Part shown: in pieces, positions 9,914-19,270 of the stretch | Layout of the letters: each line of letters begins with the position of its first letter | Numbering within the stretch: position 1 is the stretch's first letter | Origin: Bordetella genomosp. 9 | Lineage (GTDB): Bacteria; Pseudomonadota; Gammaproteobacteria; Burkholderiales; Burkholderiaceae_B | Direction of reading: 5' to 3' | DNA length: 64,000 bases | Assembly: GCF_002261425.1 (NCBI RefSeq) | Contig: NZ_NEVJ01000001.1 | Span: 186,001 to 250,000 of the forward strand | Program-made: the position numbers and the translations under genes | The notes under the pieces: model-generated | What the model saw: the letters and a program-made list of their open reading frames with translations, nothing else | The model's database searches: none | What the model was told of the DNA's origin: nothing

Positions 9914-12900
9914 TTATTCGGCGCCCGGCACCGGTTGATGGCCGTGGGCCGGGGCGGATGCATGCGGTGCGGTCGCCGGCGCTTCATGCTTGCCGGCAGA
10001 GTGCAGCGGCGCCGGGAACAGCTTGCGCAGCGTCACGTAGAAGACCGGCGTCAGGAACAGGCCGAACAGCGTCACCCCCAGCATGCCGAAGAACACCGCG
10101 ATACCCATGGCATGGCGCATTTCGGAACCCGCGCCGGACGAGAACACCAGCGGCACCACACCCATGATGAAGGCGATCGACGTCATCAGGATGGGGCGCA
10201 GACGCAGGCGGCAGGCTTCCACCGCGGCATCGAAGGCGCTGCGGCCCTGCATTTCCAGTTCACGGGCGAATTCCACGATAAGGATGGCGTTCTTGCATGC
10301 CAGCCCCACCAGCACCATCAGGCCGATCTGCGTGAAGATGTTGTTGTCGCCGCGTGTCAGCCACACGCCCGCCAGCGCCGCCAGGATGCTCATGGGCACG
10401 ATCAGGATCACCGCCAGCGGCAAGGTCAGGCTTTCGTACATGGCGGCCAGCACCAGGAACACCAGCAGCACGCTGATGGGGAACACCCAGATGCCCGCAT
10501 TGCCGGCCAGGATCTGCTGGTAGGTCAGGTCGGTCCATTCGAACTTGATGCCGCGCGGCAGGGTTTCCGCCGCGATGCGTTCCGCCGCTTCCTTGGCCTG
10601 GTCGGACGAATAGCCCGGCGCCGGACCGCCGTTGATGTCGGCGGCCGTGTAGCCGTTGTAGCGGACCACCATTTCGGGCCCGTAGGTCTGCGTCACGCGC
10701 ACCAGCGACGACAGCGGCACCATGTCCCCGGCGGCGTTGCGGGTCTTCAGCAGGCCGATGTCCTCGGCGCGGGCGCGGAACGGCGCATCCGCCTGGGCAC
10801 GCACCTGGAATACGCGGCCGAACCGGTTGAAGTCGTTCACGTACAGCGAGCCCAGGTAGATCTGCATGGTGTCGAACACGTCGGTCACCCGCACGCCCAA
10901 TTGCTTGGCCTTGACGCGGTCCAGGTCGACGTCCAGCTGCGGCACGTTGATCTGGTAGTTCGAGAACGACGGTCCCAGCTCGGGCGCCTTGGCGGCGGCC
11001 GCGACGAAGGCCTGCGTGGCGCGATCCAGGGCTTCATAGCCCAGCGCGCCGCGGTCCTCGATCTGCAGCTTGAAGCCACCCAGCGTGCCCAGGCCCATCA
11101 CGGGCGGGGGCGGGAATACGGCGATGAAGGCGTCCTTCACTCCGCCGAACTTCTGGTTCAGGGACGCGGCGATCTTGTCGGCGGGCAGGCCGGCGGCAAC
11201 GCGCTCCTCGAACGGCTTGAGCGTCACGAACACGATGCCGGCGCTGGAACTGTTGGTGAAGCCGTTGATCGAAAGGCCGGGGAAGGACACGGCATGGTCG
11301 ACGCCCGGTTCCTTCATGGCGATGTCGCCCATGCGGCGGATCACGTCTTCCGTGCGGTCCAGCGACGCGCCGGTCGGCAACTGGGCGAAGCCCACCAGGT
11401 ATTGCTTGTCCTGCGCGGGCACGAAACCGCCGGGCACGATGTACGAGATGCCCACGGTGCCGGCCAGCAGGATGGCGTACACCACCAGGCTGACGGACTT
11501 GCGCTTCATGACGCCGCCGACATTGCTGGAATAGCCTTCCGACGCGCGATTGAACGCACGGTTGAACCAGGCGAAGAAACGGCCCAGCACCTTGTTCATC
11601 GCCCGCGTCAGCCAGTCGGGCTTGGCGTCATGGCCTTTCAGCAGCAGGGCGGCCAGGGCCGGCGACAGCGTCAGCGAGTTGAAGGCCGAGATCACGGTCG
11701 AGATCGTGATCGTCATGGCGAACTGCTTGTAGAACTGCCCCGTCAGGCCGGTCATGAAGGCCAGCGGAACGAACACCGCGGCCAGCGTCGCGGCGATGGC
11801 GATGATGGGCCCGCTGACCTCGCGCATGGCCCGATAGGTGGCCTCGCGCGGCGATAAGCCGGCGGCGATGTTCCGCTCGACGTTTTCCACCACCACGATG
11901 GCGTCGTCCACCACGATACCGATGGCCAGCACCATGCCGAACAGCGACAGGGCGTTGATCGAATAGCCGAAGGCCAGCAGCAGCGAGAATGTCCCGATGA
12001 TGGAAACCGGCACGGCCAGCAGCGGGATCAGCGACGCGCGCCAGGTCTGCAGGAACACGATCACCACGATCACGACCAGGGCGATGGCTTCGAGCAGGGT
12101 ATGCACCACCGCTTCGATACTGGCCCGCACGAACTGCGTGGGGTCGTACACCACGTCGTACTTCACCGACGGCGGGAAGTCGGCCGACAGTTCCTTCATG
12201 GCGGCGCGCACCTGCGCGGACACGTCCAGCGCGTTGGCGCCCGGCGCCTGCATGATGCCCAGCGCGACGGCGGGCTTGTTGTCCAGCAGGGAACGCAAGC
12301 CGTATTCGGCGGCATCCAGCTCGACGCGCGCCACGTCCGACAGGCGCACCACGCCGCCATCCGGCGAGGTCTTCAGGATGATGTTCTTGAACTCCTCTTC
12401 GCTGGCCAGCCGGCCCTGCGTGTTGACGTTCAACTGCAGGGGCACGTTGGACATCGTGGGCGACTGGCCGATCACGCCGGCCGCCACCTGCACGTTCTGC
12501 TCGCGGATCGCGTTGACCACGTCGGTGGCCGTCATGCCCAGTTGCGCCACCTTCTGCGGATCCAGCCAGATGCGCATGGAATAGTCGCCCGAGCCCCACA
12601 GCTGCACGTCGCCCACGCCGGTGATGCGCGACAGCCGGTCCTTGACGTTCAGCACCGCGTAGTTGCGCAGGTACGTCATGTCATAGCGGTTGTCCGGCGA
12701 GATCAGGTGCACGACCAGCGTCAGCGTGGGCGAGCTCTTGGCGGTGGTCACGCCCAGGCGCTGCACGTCGTCGGGCAGGCGCGGGAGCGCCTGCGACACG
12801 CGGTTCTGCACCAGCTGCTGCGCCTTGTCCGGGTCCACGCCCAGCTTGAAGTAGACCGTCAGCGTCATGTTGCCGTCGCTGTTGGCCTGCGCCTGCATGT

Positions 12901-13135
12901 ACAGCATGTTCTCGACGCCGTTGATCTGCTCTTCCAGCGGCGCGGCCACGGTTTCGGCGATCACCTTCGGGTTCGCGCCGGGATATTGCGCGTGCACCAC
13001 CACGGATGGCGGCACGACTTCCGGATACTCGGATATCGGCAGCTGGAACATGGCCAGTATCCCGGCCAGCAGTACCAGCACCGACAGCACGCCCGCGAAG
13101 ATCGGGCGGTCGATGAAGAATTTGGATATGTTCAT
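9914..13135 (-). CDS. RND multidrug efflux permease (MexF/HAE1 family)
   Basis: A 1073-residue inner-membrane proton antiporter that moves drugs from the periplasm and inner membrane to the outer-membrane channel. The start MNISKFFIDRPIFAGVLSV and the motif QLPISEYPEVVPPSVVVHA match MexF closely. Helix 4 carries the proton-relay aspartates (GIVVDDAIVVVENVERN) and helix 10 the matching lysine (VGLACKNAILIVEFA). The length is typical. It stands 23 bp after the adaptor gene, and the channel gene follows within 20 bp, so the three form one transcript. Substrates cannot be read from the sequence; MexEF-type pumps often take phenicols, quinolones and trimethoprim. Confidence 0.96.
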   Translation of the reverse strand: MNISKFFIDRPIFAGVLSVLVLLAGILAMFQLPISEYPEVVPPSVVVHAQYPGANPKVIAETVAAPLEEQINGVENMLYMQAQANSDGNMTLTVYFKLGVDPDKAQQLVQNRVSQALPRLPDDVQRLGVTTAKSSPTLTLVVHLISPDNRYDMTYLRNYAVLNVKDRLSRITGVGDVQLWGSGDYSMRIWLDPQKVAQLGMTATDVVNAIREQNVQVAAGVIGQSPTMSNVPLQLNVNTQGRLASEEEFKNIILKTSPDGGVVRLSDVARVELDAAEYGLRSLLDNKPAVALGIMQAPGANALDVSAQVRAAMKELSADFPPSVKYDVVYDPTQFVRASIEAVVHTLLEAIALVVIVVIVFLQTWRASLIPLLAVPVSIIGTFSLLLAFGYSINALSLFGMVLAIGIVVDDAIVVVENVERNIAAGLSPREATYRAMREVSGPIIAIAATLAAVFVPLAFMTGLTGQFYKQFAMTITISTVISAFNSLTLSPALAALLLKGHDAKPDWLTRAMNKVLGRFFAWFNRAFNRASEGYSSNVGGVMKRKSVSLVVYAILLAGTVGISYIVPGGFVPAQDKQYLVGFAQLPTGASLDRTEDVIRRMGDIAMKEPGVDHAVSFPGLSINGFTNSSSAGIVFVTLKPFEERVAAGLPADKIAASLNQKFGGVKDAFIAVFPPPPVMGLGTLGGFKLQIEDRGALGYEALDRATQAFVAAAAKAPELGPSFSNYQINVPQLDVDLDRVKAKQLGVRVTDVFDTMQIYLGSLYVNDFNRFGRVFQVRAQADAPFRARAEDIGLLKTRNAAGDMVPLSSLVRVTQTYGPEMVVRYNGYTAADINGGPAPGYSSDQAKEAAERIAAETLPRGIKFEWTDLTYQQILAGNAGIWVFPISVLLVFLVLAAMYESLTLPLAVILIVPMSILAALAGVWLTRGDNNIFTQIGLMVLVGLACKNAILIVEFARELEMQGRSAFDAAVEACRLRLRPILMTSIAFIMGVVPLVFSSGAGSEMRHAMGIAVFFGMLGVTLFGLFLTPVFYVTLRKLFPAPLHSAGKHEAPATAPHASAPAHGHQPVPGAE

Positions 13136-13158
13136 GACGCTCTCGAAAGCGAATCAGG

Positions 13159-14364
13159 TCAGGCGGGGTCGGCGGGCGTCTTGGTCTGGCTGGTACGCAT
13201 CGCGGACTCCAGTCCCGCCATCGGCACGACGGTGGGCGCGACGGCATCGCCGGGACGCACGCGCTGCAGGCCGTTGACGACGATGTGTTCGCCCGGCTTC
13301 AGGCCGGCGGTGATGACGCGCAGGCCGTCCTGCGACGCGCCCAGCTGCACCTCGCGGTACTGCACGTGGTTCTGGCCGTCCACCACCATGACGAAGCGCT
13401 TGCTCTGGTCGGTGCCCAGCGCGCGTTCGTCGATCAGGATGGCGTTGTGCGGGTTGCCGCCGCCCAGGCGGATGCGGGCATACAGCCCGGGCACCAGGGT
13501 GCCGTCGCCGTTTTCGAAGGTGGCGCGCACGCGGATCGTGCCGGAGCCGGTGTCCAGCCGGTTGTCGACGTACTGGACGTTGCCGCGGCGCGAATAGCCG
13601 TCTTCATTGGCCAGGCCCATGAACACCGGCACCGGCGCGCCCTTGCCCGTGCGCGCCGGGTTGACGTACTTCAGGAAGCTCTGTTCGTCGACGTCGAAGG
13701 ACGCGTACATGGGATCCACGGACACCAGCGTCGTCAGCGGCGTGGACGCCGCGCCGGCGGCGACCAGGTTGCCCACCGTCACTTCGGCGCGCGAGACGCG
13801 GCCCGACACGGGCGCCACGATGTGCGTGTAGCCCAGGTTCAGGCGGGCGATTTCCAGCGCCGCCTGGGCCGCCTTCAGGTTGGCGGCGGCTTCGCGCGCA
13901 TCGTTCTGCTTCTGTTCGAAGTCGCGGCGGGCGATGGCGTTGTCGGCGATCAGCCTCTGCGCCCGGGCCTGCTCGGACGACGTATAGGCCACGCGGGCCT
14001 TGGCGCCGGCCAGGTTGGCTTCCGCGCGGTCGACCTCGGCCTGGTAGGGCAGGGGGTCGATGGTGAAGAGCTCGTCGCCCTTGCGCACCAGGCTGCCGTC
14101 CTTGAAGTGCACGGCCACCAGGGTGCCGGACACGCGCGGGCGGATTTCCACGCGGTCGACGGCTTCCAGGCGTCCGGAATAGCTCTGCCAGTCCGTGATG
14201 GAGCGTTCCACGACCTCGGCGACGTCCACGGGCGCCGCGGGCGGGGCGCCGGCCGCCGTGGCGGTGTTGGTCCCATGGCCCCGGACCAGGACGATACCGC
14301 CGGCGATGGCGATGACAACGGCGAAGGTGGCCGCCAATGCGTAGCGACTGCGCAACACAGACAT
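13159..14364 (-). CDS. RND efflux periplasmic adaptor (MexE-like membrane fusion protein)
   Basis: First gene of the pump operon; its product links the inner-membrane pump to the outer-membrane channel. The 401-residue protein has one N-terminal hydrophobic anchor (residues about 9-27), a split lipoyl domain (VSGTLVAVHFKDGSLVRKGD and YTHIVAPVSGRVSRAEVTVG), an alpha-hairpin between them, and the beta-barrel segment ending in VNGLQRVRPGDAV. No lipobox cysteine is visible, so it is anchored by the helix as in MexE rather than lipidated as in MexA. A 403-bp gap separates it from the divergent LysR gene. Confidence 0.94.
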   Translation of the reverse strand: MSVLRSRYALAATFAVVIAIAGGIVLVRGHGTNTATAAGAPPAAPVDVAEVVERSITDWQSYSGRLEAVDRVEIRPRVSGTLVAVHFKDGSLVRKGDELFTIDPLPYQAEVDRAEANLAGAKARVAYTSSEQARAQRLIADNAIARRDFEQKQNDAREAAANLKAAQAALEIARLNLGYTHIVAPVSGRVSRAEVTVGNLVAAGAASTPLTTLVSVDPMYASFDVDEQSFLKYVNPARTGKGAPVPVFMGLANEDGYSRRGNVQYVDNRLDTGSGTIRVRATFENGDGTLVPGLYARIRLGGGNPHNAILIDERALGTDQSKRFVMVVDGQNHVQYREVQLGASQDGLRVITAGLKPGEHIVVNGLQRVRPGDAVAPTVVPMAGLESAMRTSQTKTPADPA

Positions 14365-14767
14365 GTGGATCCTCTTTCTTAGGGATACGGCGGACGTGGC
14401 GAACGAATCCCCGGTGCGCGACGGCGGCGCGGATCACGGAAACCGGGCTGGCGATGCCCGGTTGGCGGCTGGTGCCGCCCTGACGCTGGTTTTTATCGTT
14501 GTCCACGCCTGGGCGTGGCTTGCCGGCCGGCCGGTCCTTGGCGAAAACCGGTCTGGCGCGGCGCGCGTCCGTGACGGAGGGCTGGGGAAGCGGGCCGCCG
14601 GGGAGCCGGCGGCCGGTCTGGCCAATTCCACCGAATTAATCGGAATGACGGCATTCTGGCTGTTTTGTCTGGCCGAATAAATATCTATACTCGAACAACT
14701 CTATTCGGCGAGTTCGAACAATTATTTGTTCATAATGCCGTCACACCAGATTCCCTCGAGGCCATCC
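14365..14767. promoter_or_regulatory. Divergent control region between RND operon and LysR gene
   Basis: This 403-bp gap is GC-rich on the pump side and turns AT-rich from about 14670 to 14750. In that part, GCCGAAT (14672-14678) and ATTCGGC (14703-14709) form a 7-bp inverted repeat, GAACAA (14716-14721) and TTGTTC (14726-14731) form a 6-bp inverted repeat with a 4-bp spacer, and TCGAACA occurs at 14691-14697 and 14714-14720. These are plausible LysR binding sites just upstream of the LysR start codon. An open frame across the left half has no coding features and I do not call it. Confidence 0.6.
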
Positions 14768-15814
14768 ATGGATCGTTTTCAGGCCATGCAGGTATTCGTC
14801 AGGGTCGTCGACGCGAACAGCTTCACCCGCGCCGCGGATCACTTGGCACTGCCGCGCACCACCGTCACCACGATTATCCAGAATCTTGAAAAACTGCTGA
14901 ACGTGCGGTTGTTGAACCGCACCACGCGGCGGCTCAGCCTGACGCCCGACGGCGCGGCCTATTATGAACGCTGCGTCCGCATCCTGGCCGACGTCGAGGA
15001 AGCCGAAGCGGCGTTCATGGACGCATCCAGGCGTCCGCGCGGCAAGCTGCGCATCGATACGCCCGCCGCCATCGGCCGGCTGATCCTGATCCCGTCGCTG
15101 TGCGAATTCCACGAGCGATACCCCGACATCGAGCTGGTGATCGGCATGGGCGACCGCCCGGTGGACCTGGTGCAGGAAGCCGTCGACTGCGTGATCCGCG
15201 TCGGCGAACTCAAGGATTCCAGCATGGTCGCGCGCCGCATCGGCATGTTCGAAGGCATCACCTGCGGCGCGCCGGACTACATTGCGTCGCACGGCGAACC
15301 GCAGACGCTGGAAGACCTGGCGGACCACGTCGCCGTGCATTATTTCTCAAGCCGCACCGGCCGCGTCATCGACTGGGATTTCATGGTTGACAACGAAGCC
15401 GTGGAAGTCAAAATGCGCGGCGTCGTGTCGGTGAACGACGCCGATGCCTATATGGCCTGCGGGCTGCAGGGCTTCGGCCTGATCCAGCCGCCGCGCTACA
15501 TGGCCTTGCCCCATCTGCAGAGCGGCGCCCTGAAGGAAGTCCTGCCGGCCTGGAAACCCAAGCCCATGCCGATTTCCGTGGTCTATCCGCACAACCGCCA
15601 CCTGTCGCCCAAGGTGCGCGCGTTCACGGACTGGGCGGCCGAGATCTTCGGCCGCTGCCCGCTGCTCAGCGGCCGTGGCGACGCCGTCGACAGCGAATGC
15701 ACCTGGGCCGGCCAGAAGCCCGCGCTCGCGGATGCGGCCGCCATGGCGGCCGAGCGCGCTTCGCACGCGCCGCGTGCCGCGGCCCGGCCGTCGGCGTCCG
15801 TCTCGGCGGCGTAG
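14768..15814 (+). CDS. LysR-family regulator (CrgA/DmlR-like), likely regulator of the RND operon
   Basis: A 348-residue LysR protein with the winged helix-turn-helix at residues about 18-40 (FTRAADHLALPRTTVTTIIQ) and the CrgA/DmlR-type features RLSLTPDGAAYYERC and GKLRIDTPAAIGRLIL. The start at MDRFQAMQVFVRVVDANSF fits the family and follows CGAGG in the DNA. The last ~25 residues form an alanine-rich tail beyond the usual end. It is divergent from the pump operon, and inverted repeats lie between the two. That layout suggests it controls the pump. It is not of the MexT subgroup by its N-terminus. Confidence 0.9.
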   Translation: MDRFQAMQVFVRVVDANSFTRAADHLALPRTTVTTIIQNLEKLLNVRLLNRTTRRLSLTPDGAAYYERCVRILADVEEAEAAFMDASRRPRGKLRIDTPAAIGRLILIPSLCEFHERYPDIELVIGMGDRPVDLVQEAVDCVIRVGELKDSSMVARRIGMFEGITCGAPDYIASHGEPQTLEDLADHVAVHYFSSRTGRVIDWDFMVDNEAVEVKMRGVVSVNDADAYMACGLQGFGLIQPPRYMALPHLQSGALKEVLPAWKPKPMPISVVYPHNRHLSPKVRAFTDWAAEIFGRCPLLSGRGDAVDSECTWAGQKPALADAAAMAAERASHAPRAAARPSASVSAA

Positions 15815-15828
15815 CCGGCGGGTAGCGG

Positions 15829-16743
15829 GTGAAAGGGTCGCGCCTGTCGCTGGCGTCGCTGCGGATCTTCCTGGCCGCGGCGCGCCATCTGAACTTCAGC
15901 CGGGCCGCGGAACAGCTGCACCTCACGCAAAGCGCGGTCAGCAAGCACATCCAGGCGCTGGAAACACGCCTGGGGACCAGCCTGTTCAAGCGCACCGCCA
16001 CGGGCTTGCGGCTGACCCATGCGGGCGCGCTATACCTGGAGCGCGTCAGCGCCGCCGTGCGTTTGCTGGACGAGGCCGACGCCGTGGTGGCCCGTCCCGA
16101 CGCCCGGGTCGCCCTGAACATCGCCGTATCCCCGTCCTTCGCCCAGTTCTGCCTGATTCCGGGACTGCGCGAGTTCTTCGACGCCCATCCTGAAGTCCGC
16201 ATCAATCTGCGCCCGCGCCTGCTCTACGGGCGCGACAAGGCGGAACGCTTCGACGCCGAGATCCAGCTGCATACCGGCCACATGGCCGGCATGACCACGG
16301 AATACCTGTGCGGGCGCGAAATGGCCCTGGTCGGCGCACCCTCGCTGTTCGCGCGCCACCCCGTGCGCGGCGTGGAGGACCTGGCCGCCGTGCCCCTGCT
16401 GAAGCGGGCCCAGCGCGGCTACGGCTGGGACGAATGGAAGGCCGATATGGCGCCGGGGTGGCCGGGCCCCGCCGCCAGCGCGCCCGAGTACGAAGGTTTT
16501 TCCATCCTGATGCCCGCGGTGCTCAACGGCCTGGGCGTGGCGATCGCTCCGCTTTGCATGGTGGCCGGGGCCCTGCGCGCCGGCGAGTTGCAGCGGCCCT
16601 TCGGCGAGTCGGTCGAAGGCCGCTACGCGTACTACCTGATGCGGCCACGGCCCGATGTGGGCGGTCCCTACCTGGACGCCTGGTGCGAATGGATAGTCGC
16701 TCGCACGGCCTCCTTGAACGACAGCCTGGCGGGCCTGCGCTGA
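15829..16743 (+). CDS. LysR-family regulator (GcvA-like)
   Basis: A 304-residue LysR regulator beginning with GTG, 14 bp after the preceding LysR gene. The helix-turn-helix reads FSRAAEQLHLTQSAVSKHIQ (residues about 23-42), and SLASLRIFLAAARHLNFS is the GcvA-like start. The effector domain contains YEGFSILMPAVLNGLGVAIA, typical of the group. It reads in the same direction as the Bug receptor and peptidase genes that follow 140 bp later, which are its most likely targets. The upstream LysR is from another subgroup, so this is not a recent duplication. Confidence 0.9.
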   Translation: MKGSRLSLASLRIFLAAARHLNFSRAAEQLHLTQSAVSKHIQALETRLGTSLFKRTATGLRLTHAGALYLERVSAAVRLLDEADAVVARPDARVALNIAVSPSFAQFCLIPGLREFFDAHPEVRINLRPRLLYGRDKAERFDAEIQLHTGHMAGMTTEYLCGREMALVGAPSLFARHPVRGVEDLAAVPLLKRAQRGYGWDEWKADMAPGWPGPAASAPEYEGFSILMPAVLNGLGVAIAPLCMVAGALRAGELQRPFGESVEGRYAYYLMRPRPDVGGPYLDAWCEWIVARTASLNDSLAGLR

Positions 16744-16883
16744 ACGGCGGGCGCCGCGAAGCCGGGCGCCACAGCGAGGCCATTCCACTTTGGAATACCT
16801 CATGCTCATACTTCCCTTGCCGGATCGCCGCCCGTCTTTCAGAATCCCCCAAAAGTAACGTTTCTTTGCCGCGGGGCATCAAT

Positions 16884-17855
16884 ATGAAATTCTTGAAATC
16901 CACCTGCGTCGCCGCCGTCCTGGCCGCGGCGTCCGTCGCGCCGGCCGGCGCCGCCTATCCCGAACAGCCCATCAAGGTCATCGTGCCCTACACGGCGGGC
17001 GGCAGCTCCGACGTCATCGCCCGCGCCATCAGCGATGAACTCAGCGCCGAACTCGGCCAGTCCGTCATCGTCGAGAACCGCGCCGGCGCCGGTTCGATGA
17101 TAGGCACCGCCTACGTGGCCAACGAAAAGCCGGACGGCTATACGCTGCTGCTGGCCGACGTGCCCTTCACCATCGTGCCCGCCCTCTATGGCGACCGCAT
17201 CAAGTACAACGCCCAGACCGATTTCGTGCCGGTGTCCCTGCTGGGTCTTTCGCCCATGTACCTGTTCGTCAACCCGTCCTTCCCCGTCAAGACGGTGAAG
17301 GACCTGGTCGACGCCGCGCGCGCCAAGCCGGGCACCATCTCCATCGGCTCCGGCGGCAACGGTTCGCTGACCCACCTGATGGCCGCGCTGTTCATGCTGA
17401 ACACCGACACCAAGCTGGTCCACATTCCCTACAAGGGCGCGTCGGCGTCGGTCAACGACCTGGCCGGCGGCCAGATCGAAACCAGCTTTACCACGATGCC
17501 CACCGCCACCGCGCTGTACCAGGGCGGCAAGATCCGCCCCATCGCCGTGTCGGCGCCGCAGCGGCAAAAGGAAACGCCTGACGTACCCACCTTTGACGAG
17601 GCGGGTGTCCCCAACATGACCGTGCAGAGCTGGTGGGGCCTGGTCGCGCCGTCGCGCACGCCGGCGCCGGTCCTGGAAAAGCTGAGCGCCGCCATGACCA
17701 AGGTCATGCAGTCCGCCAAGGTGCAATCGCGCCTGAACAGCGTGGGCGTCAACCTGCCGCCGGACACCAGCGCCGCAGCCCTGAAGAGCCTGCTCACCGC
17801 CGATTTCGCGCGCTGGCAGGACGTCGTCAAGCGCGCCAACATCACGTTCGAATAA
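16884..17855 (+). CDS. Bug/TctC-family periplasmic solute-binding protein
   Basis: A 323-residue receptor of the tripartite tricarboxylate transporter type, which binds a small carboxylated ligand in the periplasm. A Sec signal peptide ends near APAGA-AYPEQP. The mature part has the two family hallmarks: YPEQPIKVIVPYTAGGSSD, and VENRAGAGSMIGTAYVA with the DGYTLLLAD strand. I start at MKFLKSTCVAAV just before the hydrophobic core; the frame is open much further upstream but overlaps the LysR gene. No TctA or TctB membrane gene is nearby, as is usual for Bug proteins in this family of bacteria. The M28 peptidase follows after 12 bp. Confidence 0.93.
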   Translation: MKFLKSTCVAAVLAAASVAPAGAAYPEQPIKVIVPYTAGGSSDVIARAISDELSAELGQSVIVENRAGAGSMIGTAYVANEKPDGYTLLLADVPFTIVPALYGDRIKYNAQTDFVPVSLLGLSPMYLFVNPSFPVKTVKDLVDAARAKPGTISIGSGGNGSLTHLMAALFMLNTDTKLVHIPYKGASASVNDLAGGQIETSFTTMPTATALYQGGKIRPIAVSAPQRQKETPDVPTFDEAGVPNMTVQSWWGLVAPSRTPAPVLEKLSAAMTKVMQSAKVQSRLNSVGVNLPPDTSAAALKSLLTADFARWQDVVKRANITFE

Positions 17856-17867
17856 GGAATCGCCAGC

Positions 17868-19145
17868 ATGAATTCCTGGTTGGACGATGCCGCGGCCGAT
17901 GCCGCGTTGATGGAAGATTTCCACGCGATCTGCGCCTTCGGCGGCCGGTTGTCCGGCAGCGGAGAGGACACGGCCGCGATCGGCTGGGCGCTGAGCCGCA
18001 TGCGGCAGACCGGCGGCAGCGCGCAGCGCGTGCAAGTGCCGTATGACGGCTGGCGCGCCGGCGGCGTCAGCCTCGCGCTGGCCGGCCATGACGGGCCGCT
18101 CACCTGCCGCGCGCTGCTGCGGTCCGTCTCCACGCCGCCGGACGGCGTGGAAGGCGAACTGATCGATCTCGGCCAGGGCCGCCGGGAAGATTTCGACCGC
18201 GCCGGTGACGCGGTGCGCGGCAAGGTCGTGCTGGTGCGCCATGAGTATCCCTTCACCACCGACCACATGCATCGCCGGCGCAAGTATGACCTGGCGGTGG
18301 AGCGGGGCGCGCTGGCCTTCCTGATCGCCAACCCCTTGCCCGGCGGCGGCGTGCTGTCGGGCTCTTCCGGGCGGCCTCGCAACGCCCCGGGGATACCCGC
18401 CGCCTACCTGGACAACGCCACCTGCCTGGTGCTTGCCCGCGCGGCGGCGGGCGCCCAGCCCGCGCGAGTGCGCCTGCACGTCGAAGGCCAGGAAGACGAA
18501 ACCTCGATGGCGGACCTCGCCATCCTGGACATTCCCGGCGGCACGGGCAGCTATATCGTCATCAGCGCGCACATGGACGGCCATGACCTGGGCACCAGCG
18601 CCCTGGACAACGCCTCCGGCGTCGCGGTGGCGCTGGCCGCGGCCCGCGCGCTGGCGCCCTGCGTGTCGGCGCACACCCACGGCCTGCGCGTCTGCCTGTT
18701 CACCGCCGAGGAATGGGCCCTGGCGGGTTCCAAGCGGTATCTGGACGACATGGACCCCGCCGAGCGCCGATCGCTGAAGCTCAACATCAATCTGGATACC
18801 GTGGGCGGGGATAGCACGCTGACGGCCCTGATCAGCGAATTCCCCGCGCTGGCGGGGTTCGTCGCCGACGCGGGCGCCGATGCCGGCGTGCCCGTGGCGA
18901 CCTATCTGCCGTTCATGTCGAACTCGGATCACGCCAACTTCGCGGCGCACGGCATTCCCGCCATGCGGCTGGTGGCCGGTTTCGACCGTCCCGATTCGGC
19001 GGTCAACAATATCCTGTCCCCGGGGGATACGCAGGCGGTGGTCCAGGAAAGCGAGCTGCGCGCGGCGCTGCGCGTCACCTGCGCGATGGCCAGCCGCGGC
19101 CTGACGCTGACGCACGACGCGCTGGACGCCCTGGCGCGCCGGTAA
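17868..19145 (+). CDS. M28-family zinc aminopeptidase/carboxypeptidase-like protein
   Basis: A 425-residue metallopeptidase. The M28 metal ligands can be placed: H235 in AHMDGHD, D247 in ALDNASG, the catalytic E281 with E282 in TAEEWAL, D310 in NLDTVGGD and H355 in SDHANF. A PA-like insert (GEGELIDLGQ region to AAYLDNA) sits between residues about 85 and 190. I see no signal peptide, so it should be cytoplasmic. AAGGA lies before the ATG. Position in one operon with the Bug receptor suggests that the imported ligand is a peptide or amide derivative that this enzyme hydrolyses; that link is inference. Confidence 0.88.
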   Translation: MNSWLDDAAADAALMEDFHAICAFGGRLSGSGEDTAAIGWALSRMRQTGGSAQRVQVPYDGWRAGGVSLALAGHDGPLTCRALLRSVSTPPDGVEGELIDLGQGRREDFDRAGDAVRGKVVLVRHEYPFTTDHMHRRRKYDLAVERGALAFLIANPLPGGGVLSGSSGRPRNAPGIPAAYLDNATCLVLARAAAGAQPARVRLHVEGQEDETSMADLAILDIPGGTGSYIVISAHMDGHDLGTSALDNASGVAVALAAARALAPCVSAHTHGLRVCLFTAEEWALAGSKRYLDDMDPAERRSLKLNINLDTVGGDSTLTALISEFPALAGFVADAGADAGVPVATYLPFMSNSDHANFAAHGIPAMRLVAGFDRPDSAVNNILSPGDTQAVVQESELRAALRVTCAMASRGLTLTHDALDALARR

Positions 19146-19188
19146 GCCGCTCCGCAGCCGACCTGCCACGGTTAATCCGTCCGATAAT

Positions 19189-19211
19189 CCGCGCGCCTGC
19201 CCGGCGCGCGG
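19189..19211. terminator. Perfect 9-bp GC stem-loop after the M28 peptidase gene
   Basis: CCGCGCGCC and GGCGCGCGG pair perfectly around the 5-base loop TGCCC, 44 bp after the peptidase stop codon. There is no T run, so intrinsic termination is uncertain. Confidence 0.45.
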
Positions 19212-19270
19212 GGAACGCCTGCCTAGACTTTCGCCCTTTCGCCATTCCGGTGGCATGAGGAGAAGGTCGG

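Noticed and set aside
14363..14680. 105-codon plus-strand frame between the RND operon and LysR gene
   Set aside because: No ribosome site, start inside the adaptor start region, and the DNA is the expected control region.
16839..19256. 805-codon open frame on the minus strand over the Bug and M28 genes
   Set aside because: It covers two well-defined plus-strand genes with their own signals and motifs, and has a histidine/arginine/glycine composition unlike a protein.
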